A DNA stretch of 64,000 nucleotides from Candidatus Merdivicinus excrementipullorum (GTDB lineage Bacteria; Bacillota; Clostridia; Oscillospirales; Ruminococcaceae): positions 1 to 64,000 of the forward strand of contig DVJP01000077.1 in the NCBI GenBank assembly GCA_018716725.1. Reading direction: 5' to 3'. Position 1 is the first letter of the stretch. Every line of letters begins with the position of its first letter. The translations under genes and the position numbers were made by a program. A model generated the notes under the pieces. It was not told the origin of the DNA. It was given only the letters and a program-made list of their open reading frames with translations, and did no database searches. Below are positions 7,835-16,549 of this stretch, piece by piece.

Positions 7835-8156
7835 AAATTTGTAGGGGCGCGCAATGCGCGCCGGCGATTTTGCGGGGAACCCCGCCGCTTGAAAAGCGGA
7901 AGATAGGGTCCCTCCCCTCCTGATCTTTTTCTGTAGCTTCCTGCGGAAATCGGTGGGGCTCTGCCCCTTAACCTCGCGATTGGTCGTGAACTTGTTCACG
8001 ACATGAAACAAAATCGAGTAAAACTTTTCTTTTTCTCTATCGAACAGAAAGTGGAACCCTTCTATACGGCGAATTTATTGAGCCGTCCAGCGGTTGGATA
8101 ATAATTGAAACGCCGCGGCGAATTAACAGCGGGGTTACCCCGCCCGCGGCGAATTA
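7835..8156 (-). repeat. Composite 3'-end repeat, near-complete copy after the MFS gene
   Basis: Reads from the MFS stop codon leftward on the minus strand. Module order: GCGGGGTAACCCCGC hairpin, AATTCGCCGCGGCG, TTTCAATT, CCGCTGGACGGC, AATTCGCCGTATAG, GGTTCCACTTTCT, AAGAAAAGTTTTACTCGAT, hairpin GTCGTGAACAAGTTCACGAC, GGGGCAGAGCCCC, CGCAGGAAG, AAAGATCAGGA, ACCCTATC, and finally the hairpin GGCGCGC-AAT-GCGCGCC (7846-7862) bordered by GTAGGGG. The same order occurs from 55533. No gene is visible in this interval. Confidence 0.88.
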
Positions 8157-9410
8157 CCGGCGGCGGTTCGCCGCCCGACGGGCCGCGCGCTCCGACTGGA
8201 ACACCAGAAACAGCCCCAGCCCAAAGAGGAAGATAAGGGCCAGCACTCCATAGCTGGAGGAATGGAACACGAAGGCGCAGAAGGAAATAATCAGCGGGCC
8301 GAAAAAGTCCGCAAACTTCCCGAAAATATCGAAAAATCCGAAATATTCGTTGGACGCTTCCTTGGGGATCAGCTTCCCGTAATAAGACCGGGACAGAGCC
8401 TGGATTCCCCCCTGGCAAAGGCCCACAGCCACCGCCAGCACCCAGAATTCCCAGGCCTGGTCCAGCTGGAACCCAAAGATGCAGATGGCGATATAGCAGA
8501 CGATGAAAATTTTAATCATCTTCAAAGCCCCGTGCTTTTTGGCCAGCTTGCCGCTGATAATCGCGCAGGGGAAGGCGATAAACTGGGTCAGAAGCAGGGC
8601 GAAAATCATGGCCGATGAAGAAATCCCCATTTCGTCGCCGTAGGAGGTGGACATGGAGATGATGGTATTCACCCCGTCAATATAGCAGAAGTAAGCCAGA
8701 ATGTAAAAAAGCAGCTGCTTGTTTTTTCGGATCTTCTGAAAAGTATCCCCCAGCTGATGGAAAATATCCCGAATCCGCTCCGGTTTTCCTTCCAGATAAT
8801 AGGTCTGCCGGTAGGTTTTCAGCAGCGGAATGGTCAGGCCAAACCACCAAACGGCGGTCACCAGGAAGGAAAGCTGAGTGGCCGTCTGGGTAGTCAGTCC
8901 AAAGGGAGTGGTGAAAATCAGGACGATGCCGATAATAAAGGGGATGCAGCTCCCAATATACCCCCAGGCGAACCCATGGGAGGAAACCATATCCATTTTT
9001 TCATCCGTAGTCACGTCCGTCAGCATGGAATCGTAAAAAATATTGCTGGCGGAATACCCCACCCGGGCAATGACAAACAACACCAAAAACGCAACCCACT
9101 CTCCGGCAAAGGACATGGCCAAAAGCCCTGCGATTCCCAAAAGCAGGGAGGTCAAAAACATCTTTTTCTTCATGCCCTTATAATCGGCGACAGCGCCCAA
9201 TATAGGGGAAAGCACGGCCAAAATCAGCACGGCGGCGGAAGTGACTGTCCCCCACACGCCGGTTGCCTGCTCCGGGGAAAGGCCCTCCCCTTCCGCTAAG
9301 CTCCGGAAAAAAATGGGGATGGTGGTGGACACCAGCATGATAAACGCAGAATTGGCAACATCGTATAGGATCCAATTCTTTTCGCCCCGGGTAAGTTTTT
9401 GTTCCGCCAT
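8154..9410 (-). CDS. MFS transporter, UMF1 (Atg22-like) family
   Basis: A 418-residue transporter with about 12 membrane segments. The N-terminal signature NWILYDVANSAFIMLVSTTI and the loop GAVADYKGMKKKMF are typical of the UMF1 family, related to yeast vacuolar efflux protein Atg22; bacterial substrates are unknown. The start at 9410 follows AAGGAGT. The extreme C-terminus is arginine-rich (RAARRAANRRR) and its last codons and TAA lie inside the GCGGCG hairpin module of the repeat, so the tail appears to come from the repeat. It is divergent from the next gene. Confidence 0.9.
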   Translation of the reverse strand: MAEQKLTRGEKNWILYDVANSAFIMLVSTTIPIFFRSLAEGEGLSPEQATGVWGTVTSAAVLILAVLSPILGAVADYKGMKKKMFLTSLLLGIAGLLAMSFAGEWVAFLVLFVIARVGYSASNIFYDSMLTDVTTDEKMDMVSSHGFAWGYIGSCIPFIIGIVLIFTTPFGLTTQTATQLSFLVTAVWWFGLTIPLLKTYRQTYYLEGKPERIRDIFHQLGDTFQKIRKNKQLLFYILAYFCYIDGVNTIISMSTSYGDEMGISSSAMIFALLLTQFIAFPCAIISGKLAKKHGALKMIKIFIVCYIAICIFGFQLDQAWEFWVLAVAVGLCQGGIQALSRSYYGKLIPKEASNEYFGFFDIFGKFADFFGPLIISFCAFVFHSSSYGVLALIFLFGLGLFLVFQSERAARRAANRRR

Positions 9411-9463
9411 AATTTCGACTCCTTTTTCCATTAACTATTCATTTTTATTTTACCTGAACCACC

Positions 9464-9492
9464 TTGAAAAGTAAAGACTTTTTGTGTATAAT
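9464..9492 (+). promoter_or_regulatory. Sigma-A type promoter of the winged-helix gene
   Basis: TTGAAA at 9464-9469 and TATAAT at 9487-9492 with a 17-bp spacer, about 30 bp before the ATG at 9523, in the space divergent from the MFS gene. Confidence 0.75.
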
Positions 9493-9522
9493 TTATGGAA
9501 AGACTTGGAAAGGGGTGTGACT

Positions 9523-10551
9523 ATGCAAACGGTAAAAGCCCTCCGGCAAATGCGCCAGGGGTTGTGTCCCAAAATTTCTGAGGAAGATTTTGAGCTGCTG
9601 TTCCGCCGGATGTCCCCGGTTCAGACCCCATATTGGTGCTGTCCGGGCAGCCCGCCGGAACTAAAGTGGCGAACGGATTTTGACAGCGCGGCGTTGTGTT
9701 TCCAAAAACGGACCGCCCGGGAAATCGTCAAGGGGCGGTTCCAAGGCGGGAAGATCGCCTATGTTTTCGCGGACGAGCTGCCGCTTTTTGCGGCCCTCTA
9801 CCAATCCAAGGGCGGGCCGTCCCAGGCAGGCACAGAGCTTTTGGAAATCCTTTCCCGGGAAGGCCCCATGAGCGTGCGGATGCTGAAGGAATTAACAGGC
9901 TGTCCGGTAAAGGAGATCACCACGGAACTGCACCGGCTTCAGCGGAAATTCTTGGTGTTTGAGGACCAGGCCGACAGCGAATGGGACCGGTGCTGGTACC
10001 GGATGGAGGAAGTTTTTCCAAATCTCCAGGCGGAAAAGCCGGAATTTTCCAAGGCTTTGGAAACAGTCATCCTGCGATTTGCATGGCTCCATGTGGTAAC
10101 CACCCTGGAAAACCTGACGAGCTTTTACGAGCTGCCCGCCCGGAAGCTCCAAGGGGCGCTGAGAGAACTGATGGAACAGGGGACGCTGGTCCCCTACCGG
10201 GAAGGCTTGGCTTTGGCGGAAGATCTGCCCCTGCTTAACGGGCCGGAGCTGGAGCCGGCGCCCGGCGTGGCGGTTTTAAACCGGAACGACTTTTTGGTCA
10301 GGGCCAATGAATACTGGCTCAAAGAGGTTTACCGGTACCCGGGCTGGGAAGCGCTGCAATACCTGTACATTGACGGGGCCTTCGGCGGCGTAACGGTTGG
10401 GAAATTCCACAACGGGCCTTTTGAGATAGAAGACATCCTTCTGCATATCCCGCCGGAAGAATGGGAAAAACGAAAAGAGGAGATCCTGGCGGCTGTCGCT
10501 TTGGAAAATCCGTCCGTTCGTCCCCGGCACTACTGCGGCAAACCCCTTTAA
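9523..10551 (+). CDS. Winged-helix protein, AlkZ-related (tentative)
   Basis: A 342-residue soluble protein without membrane segments. It has repeated winged-helix-like segments (LLEILSREGPMSVRMLKELTG near 108-128 and a similar stretch near 200), aromatic-rich surrounds and a C-terminal domain ending PSVRPRHYCGKPL. The overall pattern resembles clostridial proteins annotated as AlkZ-related, that is, relatives of HTH_42 DNA glycosylases, but I see no motif that proves glycosylase activity. The ATG at 9523 follows AAGGGGTG; a clear promoter precedes it. The next gene starts 30 bp later on the same strand. Confidence 0.5.
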   Translation: MQTVKALRQMRQGLCPKISEEDFELLFRRMSPVQTPYWCCPGSPPELKWRTDFDSAALCFQKRTAREIVKGRFQGGKIAYVFADELPLFAALYQSKGGPSQAGTELLEILSREGPMSVRMLKELTGCPVKEITTELHRLQRKFLVFEDQADSEWDRCWYRMEEVFPNLQAEKPEFSKALETVILRFAWLHVVTTLENLTSFYELPARKLQGALRELMEQGTLVPYREGLALAEDLPLLNGPELEPAPGVAVLNRNDFLVRANEYWLKEVYRYPGWEALQYLYIDGAFGGVTVGKFHNGPFEIEDILLHIPPEEWEKRKEEILAAVALENPSVRPRHYCGKPL

Positions 10552-10581
10552 TCGGAGCATTTTTGGAAAGGAAGAATTTGT

Positions 10582-11517
10582 ATGGCTGATTTTTTGACCC
10601 ATGACCTGTTTGGGAAGACGGTGGAAAAGCATGCGCCTCTGGCGGTAAAGGAACTGGCGGGCCAATACCCGGAGGCATTCCGGTGGGGATTCCAGGGGCC
10701 GGACATCCTCTTTTTCCGCAGTTTGTGGAAAGAAGGCGGGCCTTACCACCACGCCGCCAACCGGATGCACAGCGAGTTCACCGACCAGCTTTTTTCCGCC
10801 ATGACGGAGCATATCCGGCGGCAGGAAAGCGGGAAAAAAGAGGTGATGCTGGCGTATTTTTACGGGTTCCTCTGCCACTATGCACTGGACAGCGCCATCC
10901 ATCCCTATGTATACGCCCTGCAAAGGAAGGGTGAAGCCAAAAACCCGGACGCCAGCCCCGGCACCCTTCACTGCCAGATTGAAACGGACATTGACATGGC
11001 CCTTTACAGCCGTTGGGAAAACCGGAAAATCACCGAGTTCCACCCTTACGACGGCCATCATCTGCCCACAGGCCAGCAGTGGATCATCGGGGACCTTTAC
11101 GAAACGGTGCTGCTGGAGGTTTACGGGGAGGTCGTCCCGGCGGAAGAAACGGCCCACTCCTTTGCGGACACCCTGCTGGTGGAGGATCTCTTGTACCGCC
11201 AGGGGAAAAAGCTTGGGAAAGCCGCCTTTGCCATGGGACTTGTCAAGCCCAAATGGAGCGATTTTGTCAGCCACGCTAAAATTTCCATGCCCTCCTGGGA
11301 CGCTTTGAACCTGAAAAAACGGGGCTGGCGCAGCCCGGACGAGCCGGAAACTCTCCGGAAGGACAGCGTTTTGGAGATCATGGAACAGGCGGAAGGCCGG
11401 GCTGTGGAGCTGATGGAAGCCTATGCCCGGATGTTTGAAGGGCAGGAATGGGGGACGCTGCATTTCCCCGTGTCCTTTGACAACGGCAACCACAACCCAA
11501 AAGTTCAGGAAGGGTAA
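10582..11517 (+). CDS. Zinc-dependent phospholipase C family protein
   Basis: A 311-residue protein of the zinc_dep_PLPC family. Histidines and aspartates characteristic of the phospholipase C/P1 nuclease fold are visible: FLTHDLFG at 4-11, WGFQGPDILFF near 35-45, YHHAANRMHSEF near 55, GFLCHYALDSAIHPYVYA near 95-112 and TLHCQIETDIDMAL near 132-145. There is no signal peptide, as in most clostridial relatives, so it is probably cytosolic and its substrate is uncertain. A GGAAAGGA site precedes the ATG. It probably shares a transcript with the winged-helix gene. Confidence 0.85.
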   Translation: MADFLTHDLFGKTVEKHAPLAVKELAGQYPEAFRWGFQGPDILFFRSLWKEGGPYHHAANRMHSEFTDQLFSAMTEHIRRQESGKKEVMLAYFYGFLCHYALDSAIHPYVYALQRKGEAKNPDASPGTLHCQIETDIDMALYSRWENRKITEFHPYDGHHLPTGQQWIIGDLYETVLLEVYGEVVPAEETAHSFADTLLVEDLLYRQGKKLGKAAFAMGLVKPKWSDFVSHAKISMPSWDALNLKKRGWRSPDEPETLRKDSVLEIMEQAEGRAVELMEAYARMFEGQEWGTLHFPVSFDNGNHNPKVQEG

Positions 11518-11551
11518 GCAAATTCTGCAACTCATAAGGAGGATGGACAAT

Positions 11552-12073
11552 ATGAACGAAACAATCCGCAATTTGATGGAGCGCCGCAGCGTGCGGGCTT
11601 ACACGGAAAAACAGGTGCCGGAGGAGGTGCTGAACGAGATTTTGGAGGCGGGCCGTTTTGCCCCCAGCGGCATGAACCGCCAGCCGGTGCTGTTTATTGC
11701 TGTACAGGACAAGGAAACCCGGGATACCCTTTCCCGGATGAACGCCGCAGTTATGGGCAATTCCGGCGACCCCTTCTACGGCGCGCCTACGGTGGTGCTG
11801 GTTTTGGTGGAGGCATCCGTTGGGACCGGCGTTGAGGATGGCGCTCTGGCCATGGGCAATATGCTCAACGCGGCTTATTCCCTGGGCCTGGGCAGCTGCT
11901 GGATTCACCGGGCCAAGGAAATGTTTGAAAGCGAGGAAGGCAAGGCCCTGCTCCGCAAATGGGGCGTTCAGGGGGAATATCGGGGCGTTGGATGCTGTAT
12001 CCTGGGTTACCCAGCTGACGGGTTCCCGGCCGCAAAGCCTCGCCGTGAAGGAAATGTGCTTTACATTCGATAA
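11552..12073 (+). CDS. Nitroreductase family protein
   Basis: A 173-residue flavoprotein of the NfsA/NfsB-like superfamily. The N-terminus carries the FMN-binding pattern (LMERRSVRAYTEKQVP, then ILEAGRFAPSGMNRQPVLF), and the C-terminal half has the usual GLGSCWIHRAKEMF and CCILGYPAD motifs. It likely reduces quinones, nitro groups or other oxidants with NAD(P)H. The ATG at 11552 has AAGGAGGA upstream at 11536-11543; an ATG at 11544 touches that site and is less likely. A strong terminator follows 47 bp after the stop. Confidence 0.9.
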   Translation: MNETIRNLMERRSVRAYTEKQVPEEVLNEILEAGRFAPSGMNRQPVLFIAVQDKETRDTLSRMNAAVMGNSGDPFYGAPTVVLVLVEASVGTGVEDGALAMGNMLNAAYSLGLGSCWIHRAKEMFESEEGKALLRKWGVQGEYRGVGCCILGYPADGFPAAKPRREGNVLYIR

Positions 12074-12120
12074 AGGCTGTATCATGGATTCCTTTTGTAA
12101 AGTAAAAAGGAAAAATTTGA

Positions 12121-12148
12121 GGGACGCCCGCAAATGGGCGTCCCTTTT
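12121..12148 (+). terminator. Intrinsic terminator after the nitroreductase gene
   Basis: Perfect stem GGGACGCCC / GGGCGTCCC with a 6-base loop followed by TTTT, 47 bp past the stop. The stem resembles the GGGACG palindromes of the intergenic repeats, so the terminator may itself be a repeat copy. Confidence 0.85.
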
Positions 12149-12179
12149 ATATGTTATATGCGTGAATGTCGTTGTTTCG

Positions 12180-12300
12180 TATTTTTATGGAAACGCGGGC
12201 GCGCAATGCGGCCCCTACAATAGGCGTGAATATCATTTCGGGGAATCTCTACCGAAAACGGCGGTTCATCCCGCCGTTCAGAAATCCAGCGCGGGGCACA
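12180..12300 (-). repeat. Intergenic repeat modules beyond argF
   Basis: On the minus strand this holds the AACGGCGG / CCGCCGTT hairpin followed by TTTTCGG and a CCCCGAAA block, then a partial GTAGGGG hairpin near 12196-12222. The hairpin with its T-run at 12255-12279 probably terminates the arginine operon. The same hairpin block recurs near 25296, 52161, 56060 and 59690. Confidence 0.75.
12255..12279 (-). terminator. Probable terminator of the arginine operon
   Basis: Stem AACGGCGG / CCGCCGTT (12257-12264 and 12271-12278) followed on the minus strand by TTTT, about 50 bp past the argF stop. It is one copy of a repeat hairpin. Confidence 0.6.
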
Positions 12301-12328
12301 ACGGCCGCGGCGGCATATCTGCGGTGAT

Positions 12329-13240
12329 TCACCGCCGGGCCATGAGTTTTACCATAACGGCTTTCTGGGCGTGGAGCCGGTTTTCCGCCTCGTCGAAAAT
12401 CTCATCGGCGTGTTCCTCAAAGACCTTGGCGGTGATTTCCTCTTCCCGGTGGGCAGGCAGGCAGTGCTGCACCATGGCCCCGGGGTTGGCCGCCGCCATA
12501 ACGGCGTCGTTAACCTGGAATCCCTCGAAGGCCGCTTTCCGGGCCTCGGCTTCCCCTTCCTGGCCCATGGAAGCCCAAACGTCGGTGCACACCACGTCCG
12601 CCCCGGCGGCCATTTCCAGGATATTGTCGGAAATGGAGAAATTCTCCCCGTACGCTTTGGCAAAATCCAGCACAAAGGGGTCGGGCTGATAGCCCTTCGG
12701 GCAGGCGATGGACACCTTCATGCCCACGGTCAGACCCCCCACAATATAGGAGTTGGCCATATTGTTGCCGTCGCCGATATAGCAGAGCTTTAATCCTTCC
12801 AGGCTCCCTTTGTGTTCCCGGATGGTCATCAAGTCCGCCAGGATCTGGCAGGGGTGGCAGTAATCGGTGAGGCCGTTGATAATGGGGATGGAGCCGTATT
12901 TGGCCAGATCCTCCACTTCCTGCTGGGCAAAGGTGCGGATCATGATGCCGTCCAAATACCGGGACAAAACCCGGGCTGTATCCTGCACCGGCTCCCCTCT
13001 TCCGATCTGCAAATCCCGGCTGCTTAAAAAGAGGGCCTGGCCCCCCAGCTGGTACATGCCGGTTTCAAAGGAAACCCGGGTGCGGGTGGAGGATTTCTGG
13101 AAAATCATTCCCAGGGTCTGGCCTTCCAGATGGTGATGGGGGATGCCGTGTTTTTGCTCGTATTTCAGCTGGTCGGCAAGGTTTAAAGTGTCCAGAATCT
13201 CCTCTTTGGACCAATCGCTGAGTTTCAATAAATGTTTCAT
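12329..13240 (-). CDS. argF: Ornithine carbamoyltransferase
   Basis: Converts ornithine and carbamoyl phosphate to citrulline in the cytosol. At 303 residues it has the usual length. The carbamoyl-phosphate loop SSTRTRVSFETGMYQLGG is near 50-67, the ornithine/carbamoyl-phosphate motif HPCQILADL near 130, and the catalytic-cysteine motif HCLPAHREEEI near 270. It is the last gene of the minus-strand arg cluster, 14 bp after argD, and ends at a repeat hairpin that looks like the operon terminator. Confidence 0.97.
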   Translation of the reverse strand: MKHLLKLSDWSKEEILDTLNLADQLKYEQKHGIPHHHLEGQTLGMIFQKSSTRTRVSFETGMYQLGGQALFLSSRDLQIGRGEPVQDTARVLSRYLDGIMIRTFAQQEVEDLAKYGSIPIINGLTDYCHPCQILADLMTIREHKGSLEGLKLCYIGDGNNMANSYIVGGLTVGMKVSIACPKGYQPDPFVLDFAKAYGENFSISDNILEMAAGADVVCTDVWASMGQEGEAEARKAAFEGFQVNDAVMAAANPGAMVQHCLPAHREEEITAKVFEEHADEIFDEAENRLHAQKAVMVKLMARR

Positions 13241-13254
13241 GGGAAGCCCTCCTT

Positions 13255-14424
13255 TTACGCCAGCACATCCCAGAGGATTTGCAGGCCCTGTTTGATTTCA
13301 TCATCGGTAATGGTCAAAGGCGGCAGCAGCCGGACTTTTTCCTTGGCGGTCAGCACTAAAAGCCCCTTATCCAGGCATTTCTGCGCCACATCGCCGGCCT
13401 TCTGCTTTTTCAGCTGGATCCCCAGCATAAGCCCTTTTCCGGTAACGGCGGCCACGTCGCCGCAGACGGACAGGCAGGCTTTAAGCTTTTCTCCTTTTGC
13501 CGCCACATCCCGTAAAAACCTCTCATTGCAGACATTCCGCAGCACCACGTTGGCTCCGGCACAGGCGATGGGGTTGCCGCCGAAGGTGGAGCCGTGGCTG
13601 GAATAGCCCATAACCCCTTTTAAGCGTTCCTCCACCAGCACCGCCCCGATGGGCAGGCCGCCGCCCAGGCCTTTGGCCAGGGTGGTGATGTCCGGCCGGA
13701 CGCCGTAATGCTCCGAGGCTAAGAATTTCCCGGTGCGGCCAACGCCGGTTTGGACTTCATCGGCGATTACCAGAATGTCCCGCTCCTTACAGAAGGCGAA
13801 CAAGGCCTTGACAAATTTTTCGTCAAGGGGAACCACGCCGCCCTCGCCCTGAATAAATTCCAGCATAACGGCGCAGACGCTGCCGTCCACGGCGGCTTCC
13901 ACAGCTTCCATGTTGGGTTCCGCGTACCGGAAGCCTTCCGTAAAAGGTCCGAAATACTGGTGGAACGTATCCTGCCCCGTGGCGGCCAGGGTGGTGACGG
14001 TGCGGCCGTGGAAGGAATTTTGCAGTGTGACAATCTGGTCCCGGCCCTTGCCGTATTTGTCAAAGCTGTATTTCCGAGCGGTTTTAATGGCACCCTCGTT
14101 GGCCTCCGCACCGGAATTGCCGAAGAAAACCGCGCCGTAGCCTGTCTGCTCGCAGAGGGTCTTGGCCAGCTCATTGTCCGGCAGGGTATAGTAAAGGTTG
14201 GAAATATGGGCCAGCTTCCCCGCCTGCTCCGAAACGGCCTTCACCCATTCCGGGTGGCAGAACCCCAACGAATTGACCCCGATGCCGGAGGTGAAGTCAA
14301 TGTATTTTTTGCCGTTTATATCCTTGCAGACGGCCCCTTTGCCGCTTTCAATGCAGACGTCAAAGCGGTTATAGGTGTTCAGGATATTCTTTTTATCCTG
14401 TTCCTTGATTTTCTGAAAATTCAT
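13255..14424 (-). CDS. argD: Acetylornithine aminotransferase
   Basis: A 389-residue class III PLP-dependent transaminase that converts N-acetylglutamate semialdehyde to N-acetylornithine. The glycine-rich PLP loop (VFFGNSGAEANEGAIKTARK) is near 98, the aspartate motif VIADEVQTGVGRTGKF near 218 and the Schiff-base lysine in TLAKGLGGGLPIGAV near 247. It lies 12 bp after argB and 14 bp before argF. Genes of this type can also serve lysine synthesis, but the cluster makes arginine the likely main role. Confidence 0.96.
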   Translation of the reverse strand: MNFQKIKEQDKKNILNTYNRFDVCIESGKGAVCKDINGKKYIDFTSGIGVNSLGFCHPEWVKAVSEQAGKLAHISNLYYTLPDNELAKTLCEQTGYGAVFFGNSGAEANEGAIKTARKYSFDKYGKGRDQIVTLQNSFHGRTVTTLAATGQDTFHQYFGPFTEGFRYAEPNMEAVEAAVDGSVCAVMLEFIQGEGGVVPLDEKFVKALFAFCKERDILVIADEVQTGVGRTGKFLASEHYGVRPDITTLAKGLGGGLPIGAVLVEERLKGVMGYSSHGSTFGGNPIACAGANVVLRNVCNERFLRDVAAKGEKLKACLSVCGDVAAVTGKGLMLGIQLKKQKAGDVAQKCLDKGLLVLTAKEKVRLLPPLTITDDEIKQGLQILWDVLA

Positions 14425-14436
14425 GCTGCTGCCTCC

Positions 14437-15297
14437 TTACCGAAAGAGGGTTCCGATGCCCTCGTTGGACAAAATTTCGATGAGAATGGAATGCTTAATC
14501 CGGCCGTCAATAATAAACGTCTTGGATACGCCCCGGCGCACCGCTTCCACGCAGCATTCGATTTTGGGGATCATCCCCCCGGAAATGATGCCCTGCCGGA
14601 CAAGAGAAGGCACCTCGCTAACCTGCACTTCGGGGATCAGTGTGGATTCGTCGTCCTTGTCCCGCAGAAGGCCCCGGATATCGGTCATCAGCAGCAGGCT
14701 CTCCGCTTTGAGAGCCGCGGCAATGCGGGCAGCGGCGGTGTCGGCATTGATGTTGTAGGCTTGGCCCTCTTTGTCCGTGGCCACAGTGGCGATAACCGGG
14801 ATATAGCCCTTGTCCAAAGCGTCGGTAATGGGCTGGACATTGACGCTGGTAATTTCTCCCACAAAGCCCAGGTCTTCCTCGGCTTCCAGTTTTTTGACCC
14901 CGATCATGCCGCCGTCGGAGCCGCAGAGGCCGATGGCCTGGCCGCCGTGCCGTTCCAAAAGGGACACCAGGGACTTGTTGATTTTCCCGGCCAGCACCAT
15001 GCGGACGATTTCGGCGGTGTCCGCGTCAGTGTAGCGCAGGCCGTTTACAAACCGGCTGGCGATCCCCACTTTCTTGAGCATTTCGCTGATTTCCGGGCCG
15101 CCCCCGTGAACCAACACGGTTTTAATGCCCACCAAGGAAAGGAGGACAATGTCGCTCATAACGGCGTTTTTCAGTTCCTCGCTGGTCATGGCGTTTCCGC
15201 CGTACTTGATAACCACCACTTTGTCGTGGTATTTGCGGATATAGGGCAAGGCGTCGTTTAGAACCTGGGCCTTAACTACATTGGAAATATTCTCCAT
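14437..15297 (-). CDS. argB: Acetylglutamate kinase
   Basis: A 286-residue amino-acid kinase that phosphorylates N-acetylglutamate, usually the arginine-inhibited step. The ATP site VVIKYGGNAM is at residues 28-37, the glycine-rich loop LVHGGGPEISEML at about 62-74, and the C-terminal nucleotide region (GGMIPKIECCVEAVRRGV) near 235. The length and an N-terminal extension before the first strand fit the hexameric, arginine-sensitive type. It is spaced 13 bp from argJ. Confidence 0.96.
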   Translation of the reverse strand: MENISNVVKAQVLNDALPYIRKYHDKVVVIKYGGNAMTSEELKNAVMSDIVLLSLVGIKTVLVHGGGPEISEMLKKVGIASRFVNGLRYTDADTAEIVRMVLAGKINKSLVSLLERHGGQAIGLCGSDGGMIGVKKLEAEEDLGFVGEITSVNVQPITDALDKGYIPVIATVATDKEGQAYNINADTAAARIAAALKAESLLLMTDIRGLLRDKDDESTLIPEVQVSEVPSLVRQGIISGGMIPKIECCVEAVRRGVSKTFIIDGRIKHSILIEILSNEGIGTLFR

Positions 15298-15310
15298 GAG
15301 AATCCCCCCT

Positions 15311-16549
15311 TTAAGACCGGTAATCGCCGTTGATGCGGACGTAATCGTAGGTCAGGTCGCAGCCCCAGGCGGTAGCCGACTTCTCTCCGGCGTTTAAATC
15401 GATGAGGATTTTGATTTCATCGGCGGACAGCACTTCTTTGGCGGTTTCCTCGGAAAAATCAATGCCCGCGCCGTCCTGGCAGACGGCAATGGCCCCGTTT
15501 TCGGAGGCAAAAGCCACGTCCACCCGGTCGATATCCACGTCGGTTTCCGCGTAGCCGATGGCGCAGAGGACCCGGCCCCAGTTGGCGTCGGCCCCGAACA
15601 TGGCGGCCTTCAGCAGGGAGGAATTGATGACGGATTTGGCCACAATTTTGGCCTGTTCCTTAGTTTTGGCCCCATCCACAGTGCATTCCAGGAGCTTGGT
15701 GGCCCCTTCCCCATCCCCGGCAATCATCCGGGAAAGATTCATAAGGACGGCGTACAAGGCGTTGGCGAAAACCTCATACTGTTCATTCTGGCAGACGATT
15801 TCCGGGTTTCCCGCATCGCCGGAAGCCAGAAGCAGGACCGTGTCGTTGGTAGAGGTGTCCCCGTCCACGCTGACCATGTTAAAGGTTTCGTCCACCACCT
15901 GTTTTAAAACCAGCCGGAGCATTTCCGGGGAAACGGCAGCGTCGGTGGTGAGGAAACAGAGCATGGTGGCCATGTTGGGCATAATCATACCGGAACCCTT
16001 GGCGCACCCGCCTATCCGGCAGGCTTTGCCCCCCAGGGTAAATTCCACCGCCGTTTCCTTCATGATGGTGTCGGTGGTCATGATAGCCGAAGCGAAATCC
16101 CCGTGGTTTTTGGGGGAAAGCTCTTTTGCCAAGGCATCGATACTTCCCTGGATAGGCTCCAGAGGCAGGGGCTGGCCGATGACGCCGGTGGAGGCTACGG
16201 CGAAATCCGTTTCCTTTAAGTTGACGGCTTTGGCGGCGATTCGGCACATGGCCTCTGCTTTTTCGATGCCGTCGGCGTTGCAGGTGTTGGCGATGCCGGA
16301 ATTGACAATGACGCCCCGGCAGTAGCCGCCGGCGATATGGTCCTTGGTGACTGCGATAGGCGCGCCCTTCACTTTGTTTAAGGTGTAAACCCCGGCGGCG
16401 GCGCAGTCATGGTCCGCCAGCAAAAGCCCCAAGTCCTTCTTGGATTTATTGGCCCGGATGCCGCAGTGGACGCCGGAAGCGGAAAAGCCCTTGGCGGCGG
16501 TAATGCCGCCCTCCACAAAGGGGAACCCGTCAAATTGTACCAGTTTCAT
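15311..16549 (-). CDS. argJ: Bifunctional ornithine acetyltransferase / N-acetylglutamate synthase
   Basis: A 412-residue ArgJ. It recycles the acetyl group from N-acetylornithine to glutamate and may also make N-acetylglutamate from acetyl-CoA. The self-cleavage site is visible as AIMTTDTIMKE near residue 170, where the threonine of the second chain becomes the nucleophile; KGSGMIMPNMATML follows near 200. Its presence explains why no argE and no argA are found in the cluster. Its ATG overlaps the argC stop (ATGA). Confidence 0.96.
   Translation of the reverse strand: MKLVQFDGFPFVEGGITAAKGFSASGVHCGIRANKSKKDLGLLLADHDCAAAGVYTLNKVKGAPIAVTKDHIAGGYCRGVIVNSGIANTCNADGIEKAEAMCRIAAKAVNLKETDFAVASTGVIGQPLPLEPIQGSIDALAKELSPKNHGDFASAIMTTDTIMKETAVEFTLGGKACRIGGCAKGSGMIMPNMATMLCFLTTDAAVSPEMLRLVLKQVVDETFNMVSVDGDTSTNDTVLLLASGDAGNPEIVCQNEQYEVFANALYAVLMNLSRMIAGDGEGATKLLECTVDGAKTKEQAKIVAKSVINSSLLKAAMFGADANWGRVLCAIGYAETDVDIDRVDVAFASENGAIAVCQDGAGIDFSEETAKEVLSADEIKILIDLNAGEKSATAWGCDLTYDYVRINGDYRS

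Noticed and set aside
10276-11571. Long minus-strand open frame (431 codons) opposite the phospholipase C-like gene
   Set aside because: It lies antisense to a well-recognised gene, has no recognisable domain, and arises from the codon phase of GC-rich DNA.
13750-15261. 503-codon plus-strand frame across argD and argB
   Set aside because: Antisense to two clear arg genes, with low-complexity translation and no motif.
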